Shown: in pieces, positions 16,027-28,318 of the stretch
Numbering within the stretch: position 1 is the stretch's first letter
How the letters are laid out: each line of letters opens with the position of its first letter
DNA from: Stenotrophomonas terrae
GTDB taxonomy: Bacteria; Pseudomonadota; Gammaproteobacteria; Xanthomonadales; Xanthomonadaceae
Assembly: GCF_001431465.1 (NCBI RefSeq)
Contig: NZ_LDJJ01000023.1
Coordinates: forward strand, 1-49,388
Direction: 5' to 3'
DNA: 49,388 nt
Translations under genes and position numbers: made by a program
The notes under the pieces: generated by a model
What the model saw: only the letters and a program-made list of their open reading frames with translations
Told to the model about the DNA's origin: nothing
The model's database searches: none

Positions 16027-19000
16027 TTACCGTGCCGCCTGCAGGCGCGCCGCGGCGCGTTGCTCACGACGCTTGGCGGCCCACTCGGACAGGCGTTCGA
16101 AGTACAGATAGATCACCGGCGTGGTGTACAGCGTGACCAGCTGCGACAGCAGCAGGCCGCCGACGATGGCCACACCCAGCGGACGCCGCAGTTCCGAGCC
16201 GATGCCGGTGCCCAAGGCCAGCGGCAGCGCGCCGAGCATGGCCGCGGCGGTGGTCATCATGATCGGCCGGAAACGCAGCAGGCAGGCACGGCGGATGGCG
16301 TCATGCGCATTGGCACCGGCGCGCTGCGCGTCCAGCGCGAAGTCGATCATCATGATCGCGTTCTTCTTGACGATGCCGATCAGCAGCACGATGCCGACGA
16401 TGCCGTCCACCGACAGGCTCATGCCGCACAGGTACAGCGCCAGCAGCGCACCCACGCCGGCCGGCGGCAGGGTGGAGATGATGGTCAGCGGATGGATCCA
16501 GCTTTCGTACAGCACGCCGAGCACGATGTAGATCACCGCGATGGCCGCCAACAGCAGCAGGATCACATCGGTCTGGCTGCTGGAGAACTCGGCAGCGGTG
16601 CCGACGAACTGCGCCTGCATCTGCTGTGGCAGTTCCAGCTCGGCCACCGCCTTGTTGATCGCATCCACGCCTTCGGACAGGGAATAACCCGGTGCCAGGT
16701 TGAACGAGATGGTCGCCGATGGCAGCTGTTGCTGATGGCTGACGATCAGCGGCGCGGTGCCGGGCGTGGCGCTGGCAATGGCCGACAGCGGAATGCTGCC
16801 GCCCGCGCCCAGGGCGATGCCGGTGTTGGCGCTGCCGATGCCGGTAGCGGTGGACGAGTTGCTCGATGTCACCTGGCCCAGGGTGGTCGCATTGCTGCCA
16901 CTGAGCGTGCCGCTGCCATTGCTGCCGATCGCCAGCTGGTTCATCAGCGCATCGCTGTTGCGGAACTCCGGCGCCACTTCCAGCACCACGCGGTACTGGT
17001 TGAGCTGGGTGAAGATGGTCGAGATCTGGCGCTGGCCGTAGGCGTCGTAGATCGTGTCGTCGATGGTCTGCATCGGCACGCCGTAGCGGCTGGCCTTGTC
17101 GCGGTCCACTTCCACATGCAATGCGCGGCCGTGGTTGGCCAGGTTGTTGTCGACGTCGGCCAGCTCCGGCAGGCGCCGCAGTGCATCGGTGACGCGCTCG
17201 GTCTGCGTGGCCAGCTCGGTGCTGTCCATGTCCGACAGCGAGAACTGGTAGGCAGTGGCGGCCACGCGCGTATCCAGGGTCACGTCCTGCACCGGCTTCA
17301 GGTACAGGGCGACACCGGGCACATGCGCGGCGGCGGCCTGCAGCCGCGGCAGGATCACATCCAGCCCGTCACGATCGCCGCGGTCCTTGAGCACGATGCT
17401 CAGCTGGCCCTGGTTGAGCGTGGGGTTCATGCTGCCGGCGCCGATATAGGCGGCCACGCCGGTGACCGCTTCATCGCTCTGCAATGCGGCGGCAACGGCC
17501 TGGGTGCGCTGCTGCATCTGCTCGAAGGCGACGTTCTGGTCGGCGATCACCACGCCGGTGATCATGCCGGTGTCCTGGTCGGGCAGCAGGCCCTTGGGGA
17601 TCACCATGTACAGCAGCACGGTCAGCGCAACCGAGGCCAGGGCAATGGTCAGGGTCAGCGGCTGGTGGCGCAGCACCCAGTCCAGGGTGCGCTCGTAGAC
17701 ACCGACCAGGCGCGACCATGCGGTGACCTTGCCGTGTGCGGCTGCCCGCTCATGCGCGTCGTCGCCTTCGGGCAGCGCGTCCGGCTTGAGCAGGTAGGCG
17801 CACATCATCGGCGTCAGCGTCAGCGAGATCAGCATCGAGATCGACACGGCGATGGTCAGCACCCAGGCGAACTCGTGGAACAGGCGGCCGGTGACGCCGG
17901 GCATCAGGATCAGCGGCAGGAATACCGCGATCAACGACACCGTCAGCGACAGCACGGTGAAGCCGATTTCGCGCGAACCGATCTCGGCCGCCTCCGGGCC
18001 ATCCTTGCCCTTCTCGATATAGCGCACGATGTTCTCGATCATCACGATCGCATCGTCGACCACGAAGCCGGTGGCCACGGTCAGCGCCATCAGCGACAGG
18101 TTGTCCAGCGACATGCCGGCAAAGGCCATCACCCCGAACGTACCCAGCAGTGACAGCGGTACCGCCACCGACGGGATCACCGTCGCCCACAGCCGGCGCA
18201 GGAACACGAAGATCACCGCCACCACCAGGCAGATGGTGAGGATCAGGGTGAACTGCACGTCGTGCACCGAGGCGCGGATGGTGACGGTGCGGTCGGAGAA
18301 CACATCCAGCGTCACGTCGGCCGGCAGCATGCCCTGCAGGTTGGGCAGGATCTGGCGGATGTTCTCCACCGTCTTGACGATGTTGGCACCGGGCTGGCGG
18401 CGCACTTCCAGCAGCACCGCCGGCTTGCCATCGGCCCAGGCGGCGAGCTGGTCGTTCTCGACCCCGTCGACCACCTTGGCGACGTCGCGCAGCCGCACCG
18501 GCGCACCGTTCTGGTAGCGGACGATGATGTCGTTGTAGTCGGCCGCGTCGCTGAGCTGGTCGTTGGTGGACAGCGTATAGCTCTGGGTCTTGCCGTTGAG
18601 CGAACCCTTGGGCGCATTGACGTTGGCCTGGGTCAGCGCGCTGCGCAGGTCTTCCAGGGTCATGCCCATGTTGGCCAGCTGCGCCGGATTGACCTGGATG
18701 CGCACCGCCGGCCGCACGTTGCCGGCAATCGACACCAGGCCGACACCATCGGTCTGCGACAGGCGCTGGGCCAGGATCGAATCGGCCAGATCGTTGACCT
18801 CACGCAGCGGGCGCGTGTCCGAGGCCAGTTTCAGGGTCAGGATCGGCGCATCGGCCGGGTTCACCCGGTTGTAGACCGGCTGGTAGGGCAGCGAGCTGGG
18901 CAGGGTGGCCTGGCGGATCGCCGCCTGCACGTCCTGCGCGGCGGTATCCAGATCGCGTTCCATCGAGAACTGCAGCACGATGCTGGACAGACCGGCCGAG

Positions 19001-19251
19001 GAATCGGAGGTCATCATGTCCAGCCCGGAAATCTGCCCCAGCTGCCGCTCCAGCGGCGTGGTCACCAGCGAGGCCATGGTCTGCGCGCTGGCACCCGGGT
19101 ACTGGGTGGTCACCACCAGGCTGGGCGCTTCGATCTCGGGCAGGGCCGCAACCGGCAGGCGCTGGTAACCGAGGATGCCCAGCAGCATCAGCCCGATCAT
19201 CAGCAGGGAGGTGGCGATCGGGCGCCGGATGAAAATAGTCGAAAAGCCCAC
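16027..19251 (-). CDS. smeJ: RND multidrug efflux pump, first inner-membrane subunit (MdtB/SmeJ-like)
   Basis: 1074 aa from a GTG start at 19251 (AGGA eight bases upstream; MGFSTIFIRRPIATSLLMIG). Helix 4 carries Asp399-Asp400 in TGFVVDD, and helix 10 has GIVKKNAIMMIDF. It is about 35 residues longer than its partner because of a Ser/Thr/Gly/Asn-rich insertion in the second periplasmic loop (TLSGSNATTLGQVTSSNSST and onward, about 825-865). Neighbours are the adaptor upstream and the second pump downstream. By analogy with S. maltophilia SmeIJK, it would contribute to aminoglycoside, tetracycline and envelope-stress tolerance; substrates here are inference. Confidence 0.92.
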   Translation of the reverse strand: MGFSTIFIRRPIATSLLMIGLMLLGILGYQRLPVAALPEIEAPSLVVTTQYPGASAQTMASLVTTPLERQLGQISGLDMMTSDSSAGLSSIVLQFSMERDLDTAAQDVQAAIRQATLPSSLPYQPVYNRVNPADAPILTLKLASDTRPLREVNDLADSILAQRLSQTDGVGLVSIAGNVRPAVRIQVNPAQLANMGMTLEDLRSALTQANVNAPKGSLNGKTQSYTLSTNDQLSDAADYNDIIVRYQNGAPVRLRDVAKVVDGVENDQLAAWADGKPAVLLEVRRQPGANIVKTVENIRQILPNLQGMLPADVTLDVFSDRTVTIRASVHDVQFTLILTICLVVAVIFVFLRRLWATVIPSVAVPLSLLGTFGVMAFAGMSLDNLSLMALTVATGFVVDDAIVMIENIVRYIEKGKDGPEAAEIGSREIGFTVLSLTVSLIAVFLPLILMPGVTGRLFHEFAWVLTIAVSISMLISLTLTPMMCAYLLKPDALPEGDDAHERAAAHGKVTAWSRLVGVYERTLDWVLRHQPLTLTIALASVALTVLLYMVIPKGLLPDQDTGMITGVVIADQNVAFEQMQQRTQAVAAALQSDEAVTGVAAYIGAGSMNPTLNQGQLSIVLKDRGDRDGLDVILPRLQAAAAHVPGVALYLKPVQDVTLDTRVAATAYQFSLSDMDSTELATQTERVTDALRRLPELADVDNNLANHGRALHVEVDRDKASRYGVPMQTIDDTIYDAYGQRQISTIFTQLNQYRVVLEVAPEFRNSDALMNQLAIGSNGSGTLSGSNATTLGQVTSSNSSTATGIGSANTGIALGAGGSIPLSAIASATPGTAPLIVSHQQQLPSATISFNLAPGYSLSEGVDAINKAVAELELPQQMQAQFVGTAAEFSSSQTDVILLLLAAIAVIYIVLGVLYESWIHPLTIISTLPPAGVGALLALYLCGMSLSVDGIVGIVLLIGIVKKNAIMMIDFALDAQRAGANAHDAIRRACLLRFRPIMMTTAAAMLGALPLALGTGIGSELRRPLGVAIVGGLLLSQLVTLYTTPVIYLYFERLSEWAAKRREQRAAARLQAAR

Positions 19252-19298
19252 GGTCGATTCCTGGTGCGGGGGAGGGGAGGCGGGTGCCGGCCAGCGCC

Positions 19299-20540
19299 TC
19301 AGCGCGGCGGGCCACCCCGTCCACCACGGCTGCCCTTCTGGCTGGCCGCCTTGAGCTGTTCTTCAGTCGGTGCCGGCGGTGCCTGGCCCGGTGCCAGTGC
19401 ATTGACCTTGCTGCCTTCCTTCAAACGGAACTGACCTTCGGTGACCACCTTGTCGCCGGCCTGCAGGCCCTTGCTGATCACCACGTGGCTGTCGTCGACC
19501 TGGCCGCCCTGCACCACATCACGCAGGGTGACGGTGTTGTCGGGCTTGATCAGATAGACGAAATCGCTGGTGCTGCTGCGCTGCACGGCTTCGGCCGGCA
19601 CCACCACTGCGCCGGGCAGCTCGTTGAGCTTCATCTGCACGTTGACGAACTGGCCCGGCCACAACGCATCGTCGGCATTGGGGAACTGTGCACGCAGGCG
19701 GAAGGTGCCGCTGCTGCTGCTGATCTGGTTGTCCACCACCTGCAGCACACCGTCGGCATTGACCACACTGCCGCCGCTGCGGTCCAGGGTGGCGGTCTGC
19801 AGGGGCGCCACCGCCTGTGCAGCGCGCACCGCGTCGAGCTGCTGCTCGGGCAGGTTGAACAGCACGTAGATCGGCTGCAGCTGGGTGATGGTGACGATCG
19901 CGCTGCCGGCGCTGACCACATTGCCCGGGTCGACCGCGCGGATGCCGGCGATGCCGTTGATCGGCGAGGTGATGCGGGTGTAGTCCAGCTGCACCTTGGC
20001 CTGCGCGGCCGAGGCCTGCGAGGCGGCCACGGCGGCCTGGTACTGGGTCACCTGGTTGCGCAGCGTGGTCAGGTCGGTCTGGGCGACGAACTGGCGGTAC
20101 TCCGGCGAGTTGGAGCGCGCGTAATTGGACTGGGCGGTAGCCAGCAGTGCCTCGTTCTGGCGCTTGCTGGCGATGGCCTGGTCGTACTGGGCCTGGAAGG
20201 TGCGCGGGTCGATCTGCGCCAGCAGCTCACCCTTCTTGACCGCCTGGCCTTCGCGGAAGTTGACGCTCAGCAGCTCTCCGCCGACCTGCGGGCTGACGGT
20301 GACGGTATTGAACGCGCTCACCGTACCCTGTGCGGTCAGGTAGACCGGTACGTCCTTTTTCTCGGCAGTCACAGCGGTGACCGGTACGGGATCCTTGTCC
20401 TGCCCGCCCTTGCCGCCCTGACCGGTACCGGCTGCGCTACCACCGGCGTTCTGCTTGCCGCCCCCCATCACCCGGTAGCCGATACCGGCCACCAGCAGCA
20501 CTGCAATGACCAGCAGTACGATCTTCCAGAAACGCGACAT
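19299..20540 (-). CDS. smeI: RND efflux periplasmic adaptor (MdtA/SmeI-like)
   Basis: 413 aa from ATG at 20540, with AGGAG upstream; an open frame extending to 20675 is ignored. N-terminal helix (FWKIVLLVIAVLLVAGIGY), then a Gly/Lys-rich linker, barrel-sandwich halves (GELLSVNFREGQAVKKGELL; INGIAGIRAVDPGNVVSAG), a coiled-coil hairpin and beta-barrel. The C-terminus is low-complexity and basic (KGSRGGRGGPPR). First gene of the three-gene pump operon; the gap to the pump gene is 47 bp. No outer-membrane channel or regulator gene is adjacent. Confidence 0.92.
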   Translation of the reverse strand: MSRFWKIVLLVIAVLLVAGIGYRVMGGGKQNAGGSAAGTGQGGKGGQDKDPVPVTAVTAEKKDVPVYLTAQGTVSAFNTVTVSPQVGGELLSVNFREGQAVKKGELLAQIDPRTFQAQYDQAIASKRQNEALLATAQSNYARSNSPEYRQFVAQTDLTTLRNQVTQYQAAVAASQASAAQAKVQLDYTRITSPINGIAGIRAVDPGNVVSAGSAIVTITQLQPIYVLFNLPEQQLDAVRAAQAVAPLQTATLDRSGGSVVNADGVLQVVDNQISSSSGTFRLRAQFPNADDALWPGQFVNVQMKLNELPGAVVVPAEAVQRSSTSDFVYLIKPDNTVTLRDVVQGGQVDDSHVVISKGLQAGDKVVTEGQFRLKEGSKVNALAPGQAPPAPTEEQLKAASQKGSRGGRGGPPR

Positions 20541-21008
20541 GCGGAAACTCCTGAGGAACCGGTAAGGGGAGGCAATCAAGGCGCAGAGGATACCCCCGCA
20601 CATGTACGCATGGAGGCATGACCGATGGGCCACGCATACAGACCCGTGCAGGTGATGAACGTTCCATCGCCGCATCGGTTGACCTGATCACGCAACGCGC
20701 CATGTAGTGCCGAGCCATGCTCGGCAGGGGCCTTACCGGCATCGCATCAACCTGCGCGAACGCTGTAGGAGCGGCATCAGCCGCGAAGCCGGCACAATCA
20801 GAACCGTAGTTGGCCTGTGATCTGGCGGACCTTGAGCTTCGCGGCTTACGCCGCTCCTACATGCCGATGGGTTGTGGGGAATGCCCCCTGCCGAGCATGG
20901 CTCGGCACTACGGTGGATCGCCTACAGCGTGTCGGTTTCCTGCCTGCAGCTCTTTGGCCCATGATGGGCCTGCATTCACCCTGTCCCCATCTGGAAGGAG
21001 AGCTGTCG
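20541..21008. repeat. divergent intergenic region with nested inverted SMAG and REP pairs
   Basis: A SMAG palindrome at 20704-20727 (GTAG first) faces an inverted copy at 20888-20911. Nested between them is an inverted pair of the other REP family, TGTAGGAGCGGC...GCCGCGAAGC at 20764-20793 and its reverse at 20836-20861. The right end (20912-21008) carries the leader and ribosome site of the M20 amidohydrolase. The left end holds the adaptor's leader. Promoters must lie outside or between these repeats; none was identified with confidence. Confidence 0.8.
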
Positions 21009-22328
21009 ATGGCCCGCAAGACCGTGTTGCTGTCTGCTTTGCTATGCGCCCTGGCCCCGCTGGCGCAGGCCCAGGATGCCGCGCAGCGGCCGGAGGTGGC
21101 CGCCGCGGCCAATCGCCTGCAGCAGCAGGTGGTGGATTGGCGGCGCGATTTCCACACCCATCCGGAACTCTCCAACCGCGAGGAACGCACCGCTGCCAAG
21201 GTCGCCGAACGGTTGCGTGCGATGGGCCTGAGCCCGAAGACCGGGGTGGCCGTGCACGGCGTGGTCGCCATCATCAAGGGCGGCCTGCCGGGCCCGAAGA
21301 TCGCCCTGCGCGCCGATATGGACGCGCTGCCGGTCACCGAGCAGACCGGCTTGCCGTTCGCCTCCAAGGCCACCGCCGAGTACCGCGGCGAGCAGGTCGG
21401 GGTGATGCATGCCTGCGGCCATGACGCCCACACCGCCACCCTGCTCGGTGTTGCCGATGCGCTGGTGGCCATGCGCGACAAGCTGCCGGGCGAAGTGATG
21501 CTGATCTTCCAGCCGGCCGAGGAGGGTGCGCCGCCGCCGGAACGGGGCGGCGCCGAGCTGATGTTGAAGGAAGGCCTGTTCAAGGACTTCAAGCCGGAAG
21601 CGGTATTCGGCCTGCATGTGTTTTCCAGTGTGCAGGCTGGCCAGATCGCGGTGCGCGGCGGCCCGCTGATGGCGGCCTCCGACCGCTTCGGCATTACCGT
21701 CAACGGCCGCCAGACCCATGGCTCGGCCCCCTGGAACGGCGTTGACCCCATCGTCGCCGCGTCGGATCTGATCGGCACCGCGCAGACCATCGTCAGCCGC
21801 CGCGTCAATCTGTCCAAGCAGCCGGCGGTGGTCACCTTCGGCGCGATCAAGGGTGGCATCCGCTACAACATCATTCCCGATTCGGTGGAAATGGTTGGCA
21901 CCATCCGCACCTTCGATCCGGACATGCGCAAGCAGATCTTCGCCGACCTGCGCAATGTCGCCGAACACACCGCCGCCGCGCACGGCGCCACCGCCGTCAC
22001 CGACATCTATGAGAAAGACGGCAACCCGGCCACGGTCAACGACCCGGCATTGACCGCGCGCATGCTGCCCAGCCTGCAGGCGGTGGTGGGCAAGGACAAT
22101 GTCTACGAGCCGCCGCTGCAGATGGGCTCGGAGGATTTCTCCTTGTATGCCCAGCAGGTGCCGTCGATGTTCTTCTTTGTCGGTTCGACCGGCGCCGGCA
22201 TCGACCCGGCCACCGCACCCAGCAACCACTCACCCAGGTTCCTGTTGGATGAGAAGGCACTGGACGTGGGCTTGCGCGCGCTGTTGCAGGTTTCGCTGGA
22301 CTATCTGCACGGTGGCAAGGCGGGTTGA
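21009..22328 (+). CDS. exported M20 family metallo-amidohydrolase
   Basis: 439 aa. The start at 21009 is chosen for its AAGGAG ribosome site and the signal peptide that follows (MARKTVLLSALLCALAPLAQ, cleaved near AQA). Dinuclear-metal ligands of the M20D/amidohydrolase group are visible: Asp103 (RADMD), Cys136 and His138 (MHACGHDAHTA), Glu171/Glu172 (QPAEEG), His203 (GLHV) and a late His in NHSPRF. Homologues cleave N-acyl amino acids such as hippurate or indole-acetyl amino acids; the periplasmic location suggests scavenging of acylated amino acids or peptides. Confidence 0.9.
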   Translation: MARKTVLLSALLCALAPLAQAQDAAQRPEVAAAANRLQQQVVDWRRDFHTHPELSNREERTAAKVAERLRAMGLSPKTGVAVHGVVAIIKGGLPGPKIALRADMDALPVTEQTGLPFASKATAEYRGEQVGVMHACGHDAHTATLLGVADALVAMRDKLPGEVMLIFQPAEEGAPPPERGGAELMLKEGLFKDFKPEAVFGLHVFSSVQAGQIAVRGGPLMAASDRFGITVNGRQTHGSAPWNGVDPIVAASDLIGTAQTIVSRRVNLSKQPAVVTFGAIKGGIRYNIIPDSVEMVGTIRTFDPDMRKQIFADLRNVAEHTAAAHGATAVTDIYEKDGNPATVNDPALTARMLPSLQAVVGKDNVYEPPLQMGSEDFSLYAQQVPSMFFFVGSTGAGIDPATAPSNHSPRFLLDEKALDVGLRALLQVSLDYLHGGKAG

Positions 22329-22372
22329 GTCCGGGTAGTGTCGGGGTTTACCTACAAGGAAGAAGGCGCCCC

Positions 22373-23236
22373 ATGACAGCCAGTCTGGCCATGCTGCTGC
22401 AGTCGCAGCTCGACCCCAAGCTCACCGCCGAAGGCCTGCTTGCGCAGATGCGCAGCGATTGGCCAGAGTTGGACCAATCGCTGCTGCGGCTGGGCGAAGT
22501 ACCGTCCGAGGGCGACGGCACCGAGGATGCCGGGGCTGACGATTCACCGATGCAATGCCTGGAGTATGGCGACCATCTGATCGCGCTGATGCCCATCCCG
22601 GTGCAGATCGGCGATGACATCGCACAGATCTGCGCGCACAGCCGGCTGTGGCCAGACGCCACACCGGCGCCAGTGGATTACGCCGCGCACACCATCGTTA
22701 CCGTGATGCGGTTCAGCGATGACGGGCAGGAGCCCAACCTGGTTGCACAGGCCGCGCTGCTCAGCCAGGTAGTGGCCTCGGCCATTGCCGTGTCCGACAG
22801 CAACGTGGCGGTGTACTTCGGTAGCGCCAACCACGTGGTGCTGCCGGGCCTGTTCCGCGAACTGACCCAGGCCAGCTTGCCCGAGCCGATGCCGATTGCC
22901 TGGGTGGCGATCAATGTCGGCCAGAACCCGCAGGGCGTGATGACCGGCCATACCCGCGGCATGGATATGCTGGGGCTGATGGACATCGAGATCCCGGCAA
23001 CCGCGGACACCGCCGAGGGCGTGTTCAGCCGGCTTACCGGCATCGTTGATTACCTGATCGAAAACGGCATGGTCATCAGCGATGGCGACACCCTGGGTGC
23101 GACCGACGAGGAGCGCATCCGCGTGGTCTATGGCCCCTCGGCGCTGGACCCGGAACGGCAGGTGATGCGGCTGCAGAGCGAGGAGATAGCGCCGACCAAA
23201 CCAGCCAAGTCGTGGTGGGCGCGGCTGCTGAACTGA
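22373..23236 (+). CDS. DUF4261 domain protein
   Basis: 287 aa from ATG at 22373, with AAGGAAGAAGG upstream. No signal peptide or membrane helix, so probably cytoplasmic. The C-terminal half has the DUF4261 signature: a G-H-T-x-G-M-x-x-L-G-L-M-x-I-E-I-P stretch, then [19 protein letters not shown]. The N-terminal ~60 residues are acidic. The function of the family is unknown. It follows the amidohydrolase by 44 bp and may be cotranscribed with it and with queF. Confidence 0.85.
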   Translation: MTASLAMLLQSQLDPKLTAEGLLAQMRSDWPELDQSLLRLGEVPSEGDGTEDAGADDSPMQCLEYGDHLIALMPIPVQIGDDIAQICAHSRLWPDATPAPVDYAAHTIVTVMRFSDDGQEPNLVAQAALLSQVVASAIAVSDSNVAVYFGSANHVVLPGLFRELTQASLPEPMPIAWVAINVGQNPQGVMTGHTRGMDMLGLMDIEIPATADTAEGVFSRLTGIVDYLIENGMVISDGDTLGATDEERIRVVYGPSALDPERQVMRLQSEEIAPTKPAKSWWARLLN

Positions 23237-23316
23237 ATTCGCGGGCGGCGCAGGCTGGCCATCGGAAAACGCGTCGGTATATCCGACGCTCAAGATGGCG
23301 CAATTACACTACGCCA

Positions 23317-24126
23317 ATGAACACTCCCGAAAACTCCAGTCTCGGCCGCGAGGTCGACTATCCCCGCCACTATGACGCCAGTCTGCTGTTCCCGATCCCG
23401 CGCGCGGCCGCCCGCGCCGAGATCGGCCTGGGCGGCGAACTCCCGTTCGTCGGCGAGGACCGCTGGCATATCTATGAGCTGGGCTGGCTGGACGCGCGCG
23501 GCAAGCCCTGCGTGGACACCGCCACCCTGTACGTGCCGGCGACTTCGCCGAACCTGATCGAATCCAAGTCGCTCAAGCTGTACCTGAATTCGCTCAACGG
23601 GGCGCGTTTCAACCGCGCCGAGGCCGTGCGTGAGCGCATCGCCACCGATCTGTCGGCCTGTGCCGGCGCCGATGTGCGGGTCGAGTTCGGCCTGCCACCG
23701 GTCGCCCAGGCGGCTGGCGAGAATATTGACCACCTGGATGTCGCCATCGACAGCTATGGGCCGCCCAACGCTGCCCTGCTGCTGGCCGACAGCCGCGCCG
23801 TGGTCAGCGAAACCCTGGTCTCGGCCCTGCTCAAGTCCAATTGCCCTGTCACCGGCCAGCCGGACTGGGCCAGCGTCAGCATCCGCTACCAGGGCCCGCG
23901 CATCGACCGCGAAGGCCTGCTGCGCTATCTGGTCAGCTACCGCGACCATGCCGAGTTCCACGAGCAATGCGTGGAGCGGATCTTCCTGGAGCTGAGCCAG
24001 CGCTGCCAGCCCACCGCACTGGAAGTGGAAGCCCGCTACACCCGTCGCGGTGGTCTGGACATCAATCCGCGTCGGGCCAGCCCGGGTCTGGCCGCCAGCG
24101 CCCCGATCCGCGACCTGCGTCAATAA
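23317..24126 (+). CDS. queF: NADPH-dependent 7-cyano-7-deazaguanine reductase QueF
   Basis: 269 aa, the long two-domain (E. coli-type) form of QueF. It reduces preQ0 nitrile to preQ1 amine in queuosine biosynthesis. Catalytic Cys176 is in SNCPVTG, Asp183 follows in QPDW, the substrate-binding Glu/His are in AEFHEQC (Glu213, His215), and the NADPH motif is IESKSLKLY (81-89). The start at 23317 matches the family N-terminus although the ribosome site is weak. It lies 80 bp past the DUF4261 gene; no other queuosine gene is nearby. Confidence 0.95.
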   Translation: MNTPENSSLGREVDYPRHYDASLLFPIPRAAARAEIGLGGELPFVGEDRWHIYELGWLDARGKPCVDTATLYVPATSPNLIESKSLKLYLNSLNGARFNRAEAVRERIATDLSACAGADVRVEFGLPPVAQAAGENIDHLDVAIDSYGPPNAALLLADSRAVVSETLVSALLKSNCPVTGQPDWASVSIRYQGPRIDREGLLRYLVSYRDHAEFHEQCVERIFLELSQRCQPTALEVEARYTRRGGLDINPRRASPGLAASAPIRDLRQ

Positions 24127-24225
24127 ACATTCAGCTGCGTACGCCGGTTTTTACGTTGGCGCGATGAAACCTTAACAGGCGTCGTGCAATCGTTGCTTCC
24201 AGTCAGTCACGGAGGAGCAGCCTGG

Positions 24226-24528
24226 ATGAGCAGTACCGATAAGAAAGCCGATTTTTCCGGCGTCACCGGCACCGTCACCAGCACCGAACAGGTGGTGGAG
24301 AAGGCGGATTTCTCCGGCGTCACGTCGACGGTGACCAGCACCGAAGAGATTGTCGGCGAGCAGCAGTACACGGTGCAGAGTGGTGACAACCTCTCCAAGA
24401 TCGCCAAGAACCTGCTCGGCGATGGCAATGCGTGGAAGCGCATCTTCGATGCCAACCGTGATGTCCTCGATGACCCGGACAAGATCCGTCCCGGTCAGAC
24501 GCTGAAAATTCCGGCGCGCCAGGGTTGA
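24226..24528 (+). CDS. small LysM domain protein
   Basis: 100 aa from ATG at 24226, which has a strong GGAGGAG site eight bases upstream. The C-terminal half is one LysM domain (YTVQSGDNLSKIAKNLLGDG ... DKIRPGQTLKIP), which normally binds peptidoglycan or chitin. The N-terminal half is an imperfect duplication of about 19 residues beginning KADFSGVTGTVTST and KADFSGVTSTVTST. There is no signal peptide, so, like other LysM/BON-type small proteins (e.g. YgaU/Kbp), it may be cytoplasmic or exported non-classically; that is uncertain. The lipoprotein gene follows after 48 bp. Confidence 0.85.
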   Translation: MSSTDKKADFSGVTGTVTSTEQVVEKADFSGVTSTVTSTEEIVGEQQYTVQSGDNLSKIAKNLLGDGNAWKRIFDANRDVLDDPDKIRPGQTLKIPARQG

Positions 24529-24576
24529 TCCCTGCGCCGCCCGTTGCAAACCTTCAAACCAGATTCGGAGCAATCC

Positions 24577-25056
24577 ATGAAGAAGACTTCGCTTAGCAGT
24601 GCCCTGATGATCGCTGTGGTCGGTGCCGTAGCACTGGTTGGCTGCAAGAAGAAAGAAGAAGCCGCGCCGACCCCGCCGCCGGCTGCAAGCGCCCCGGCGC
24701 CGATGGTTGAGTCGGCTCCTGCCGCGCCGGTGCTTTCGGTCACCGCAGTGACGGTTGGCAATGCGGCAGCGGCTGACATGACGGTGGCGCCGGTTGCCGT
24801 ACTGGCCGCCAAGGACAAGATCATTGTTTCGGTCAAGACGAGCGGTACCGCCAGCAATGTGCCGGTGGCAGCCAAGTTGACCTATCAGGATGGCCAGGTG
24901 GCCGGTGAGCAGAGCGCCACCCTCAATGCCACCGATACCGGCACCACCAACATCGAATTCGCCAACAGCAAGCCGTGGCCGGCTGGCAAGTACACCGCCG
25001 ACGTCACCGTCGATGGCAAGGCTGCCGGTATGCCGCAGCAGTTCGAGGTGAAGTGA
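24577..25056 (+). CDS. predicted lipoprotein of unknown function
   Basis: 159 aa. Signal peptide with a lipobox VALVGC; Cys23 would be acylated. A Lys/Glu and then Pro/Ala-rich linker follows, and from about residue 60 a beta-rich domain that resembles an Ig-like fold (SVKTSGTASNVPVAAKLTYQ; KYTADVTVDG). No catalytic motif. Clear start with GGAG upstream. It ends before a good intrinsic terminator, so it closes the transcription unit that starts upstream. Confidence 0.8.
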   Translation: MKKTSLSSALMIAVVGAVALVGCKKKEEAAPTPPPAASAPAPMVESAPAAPVLSVTAVTVGNAAAADMTVAPVAVLAAKDKIIVSVKTSGTASNVPVAAKLTYQDGQVAGEQSATLNATDTGTTNIEFANSKPWPAGKYTADVTVDGKAAGMPQQFEVK

Positions 25057-25101
25057 GCAAGGCGTTAGCCGGCGCAACTCTCTCCCGTCGGTGATACGCA
25101 T

Positions 25102-25131
25102 GGGCGCAGCCATCAAGCTGCGCCCTTTTTT
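25102..25131 (+). terminator. intrinsic terminator after lipoprotein gene
   Basis: GGGCGCAG and CTGCGCCC form a perfect 8-bp stem with an 8-base loop, followed by six T residues. It lies 45 bp past the stop. Confidence 0.9.
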
Positions 25132-28067
<2,936 letters not shown>

Positions 28068-28117
28068 GTGATGTGAAGAACGACGGCTGCCTGCGGCAGT
28101 CGTCGTTACACTTTGAA

Positions 28118-28149
28118 AGCCTGTCTCCGTGATGGAGGCAGGCTTTTTT
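28118..28149 (+). terminator. intrinsic terminator after icd
   Basis: AGCCTGTCTCC and GGAGGCAGGCT pair around a GTGAT loop with one mismatch, followed by a T-run. It lies 50 bp past the stop. Just before it, a GACGGCTGCC...GGCAGTCGTC hairpin at about 28082-28105 may also help. Confidence 0.88.
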
Positions 28150-28318
28150 GTTTTCGTGTGATGACGGTGTGTAAACACGACCAATGTAGGGTGCTGAAAG
28201 GACCACCGAGAAATCGAATTGTGGGTCCAATCACCCTTTCACATGCGGCATCTGGCATAGCCTGATTCGACACGTTGGGAATCGCATGATGCGGGCGCGT
28301 CAAAAAGGGGAAGAGGGC

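Noticed and set aside
13201..18153. Long plus-strand open frames (635 and 958 codons) opposite the RND pump genes.
   Set aside because: They are antisense shadows caused by high-GC codon bias; their translations are rich in His, Gln, Arg and Gly with no domain, while the minus strand encodes complete pumps.
20817..21008. Upstream extension of the M20 amidohydrolase frame to 20817.
   Set aside because: It would run through REP and SMAG repeats and bury the signal peptide; the ATG at 21009 has a strong ribosome site.
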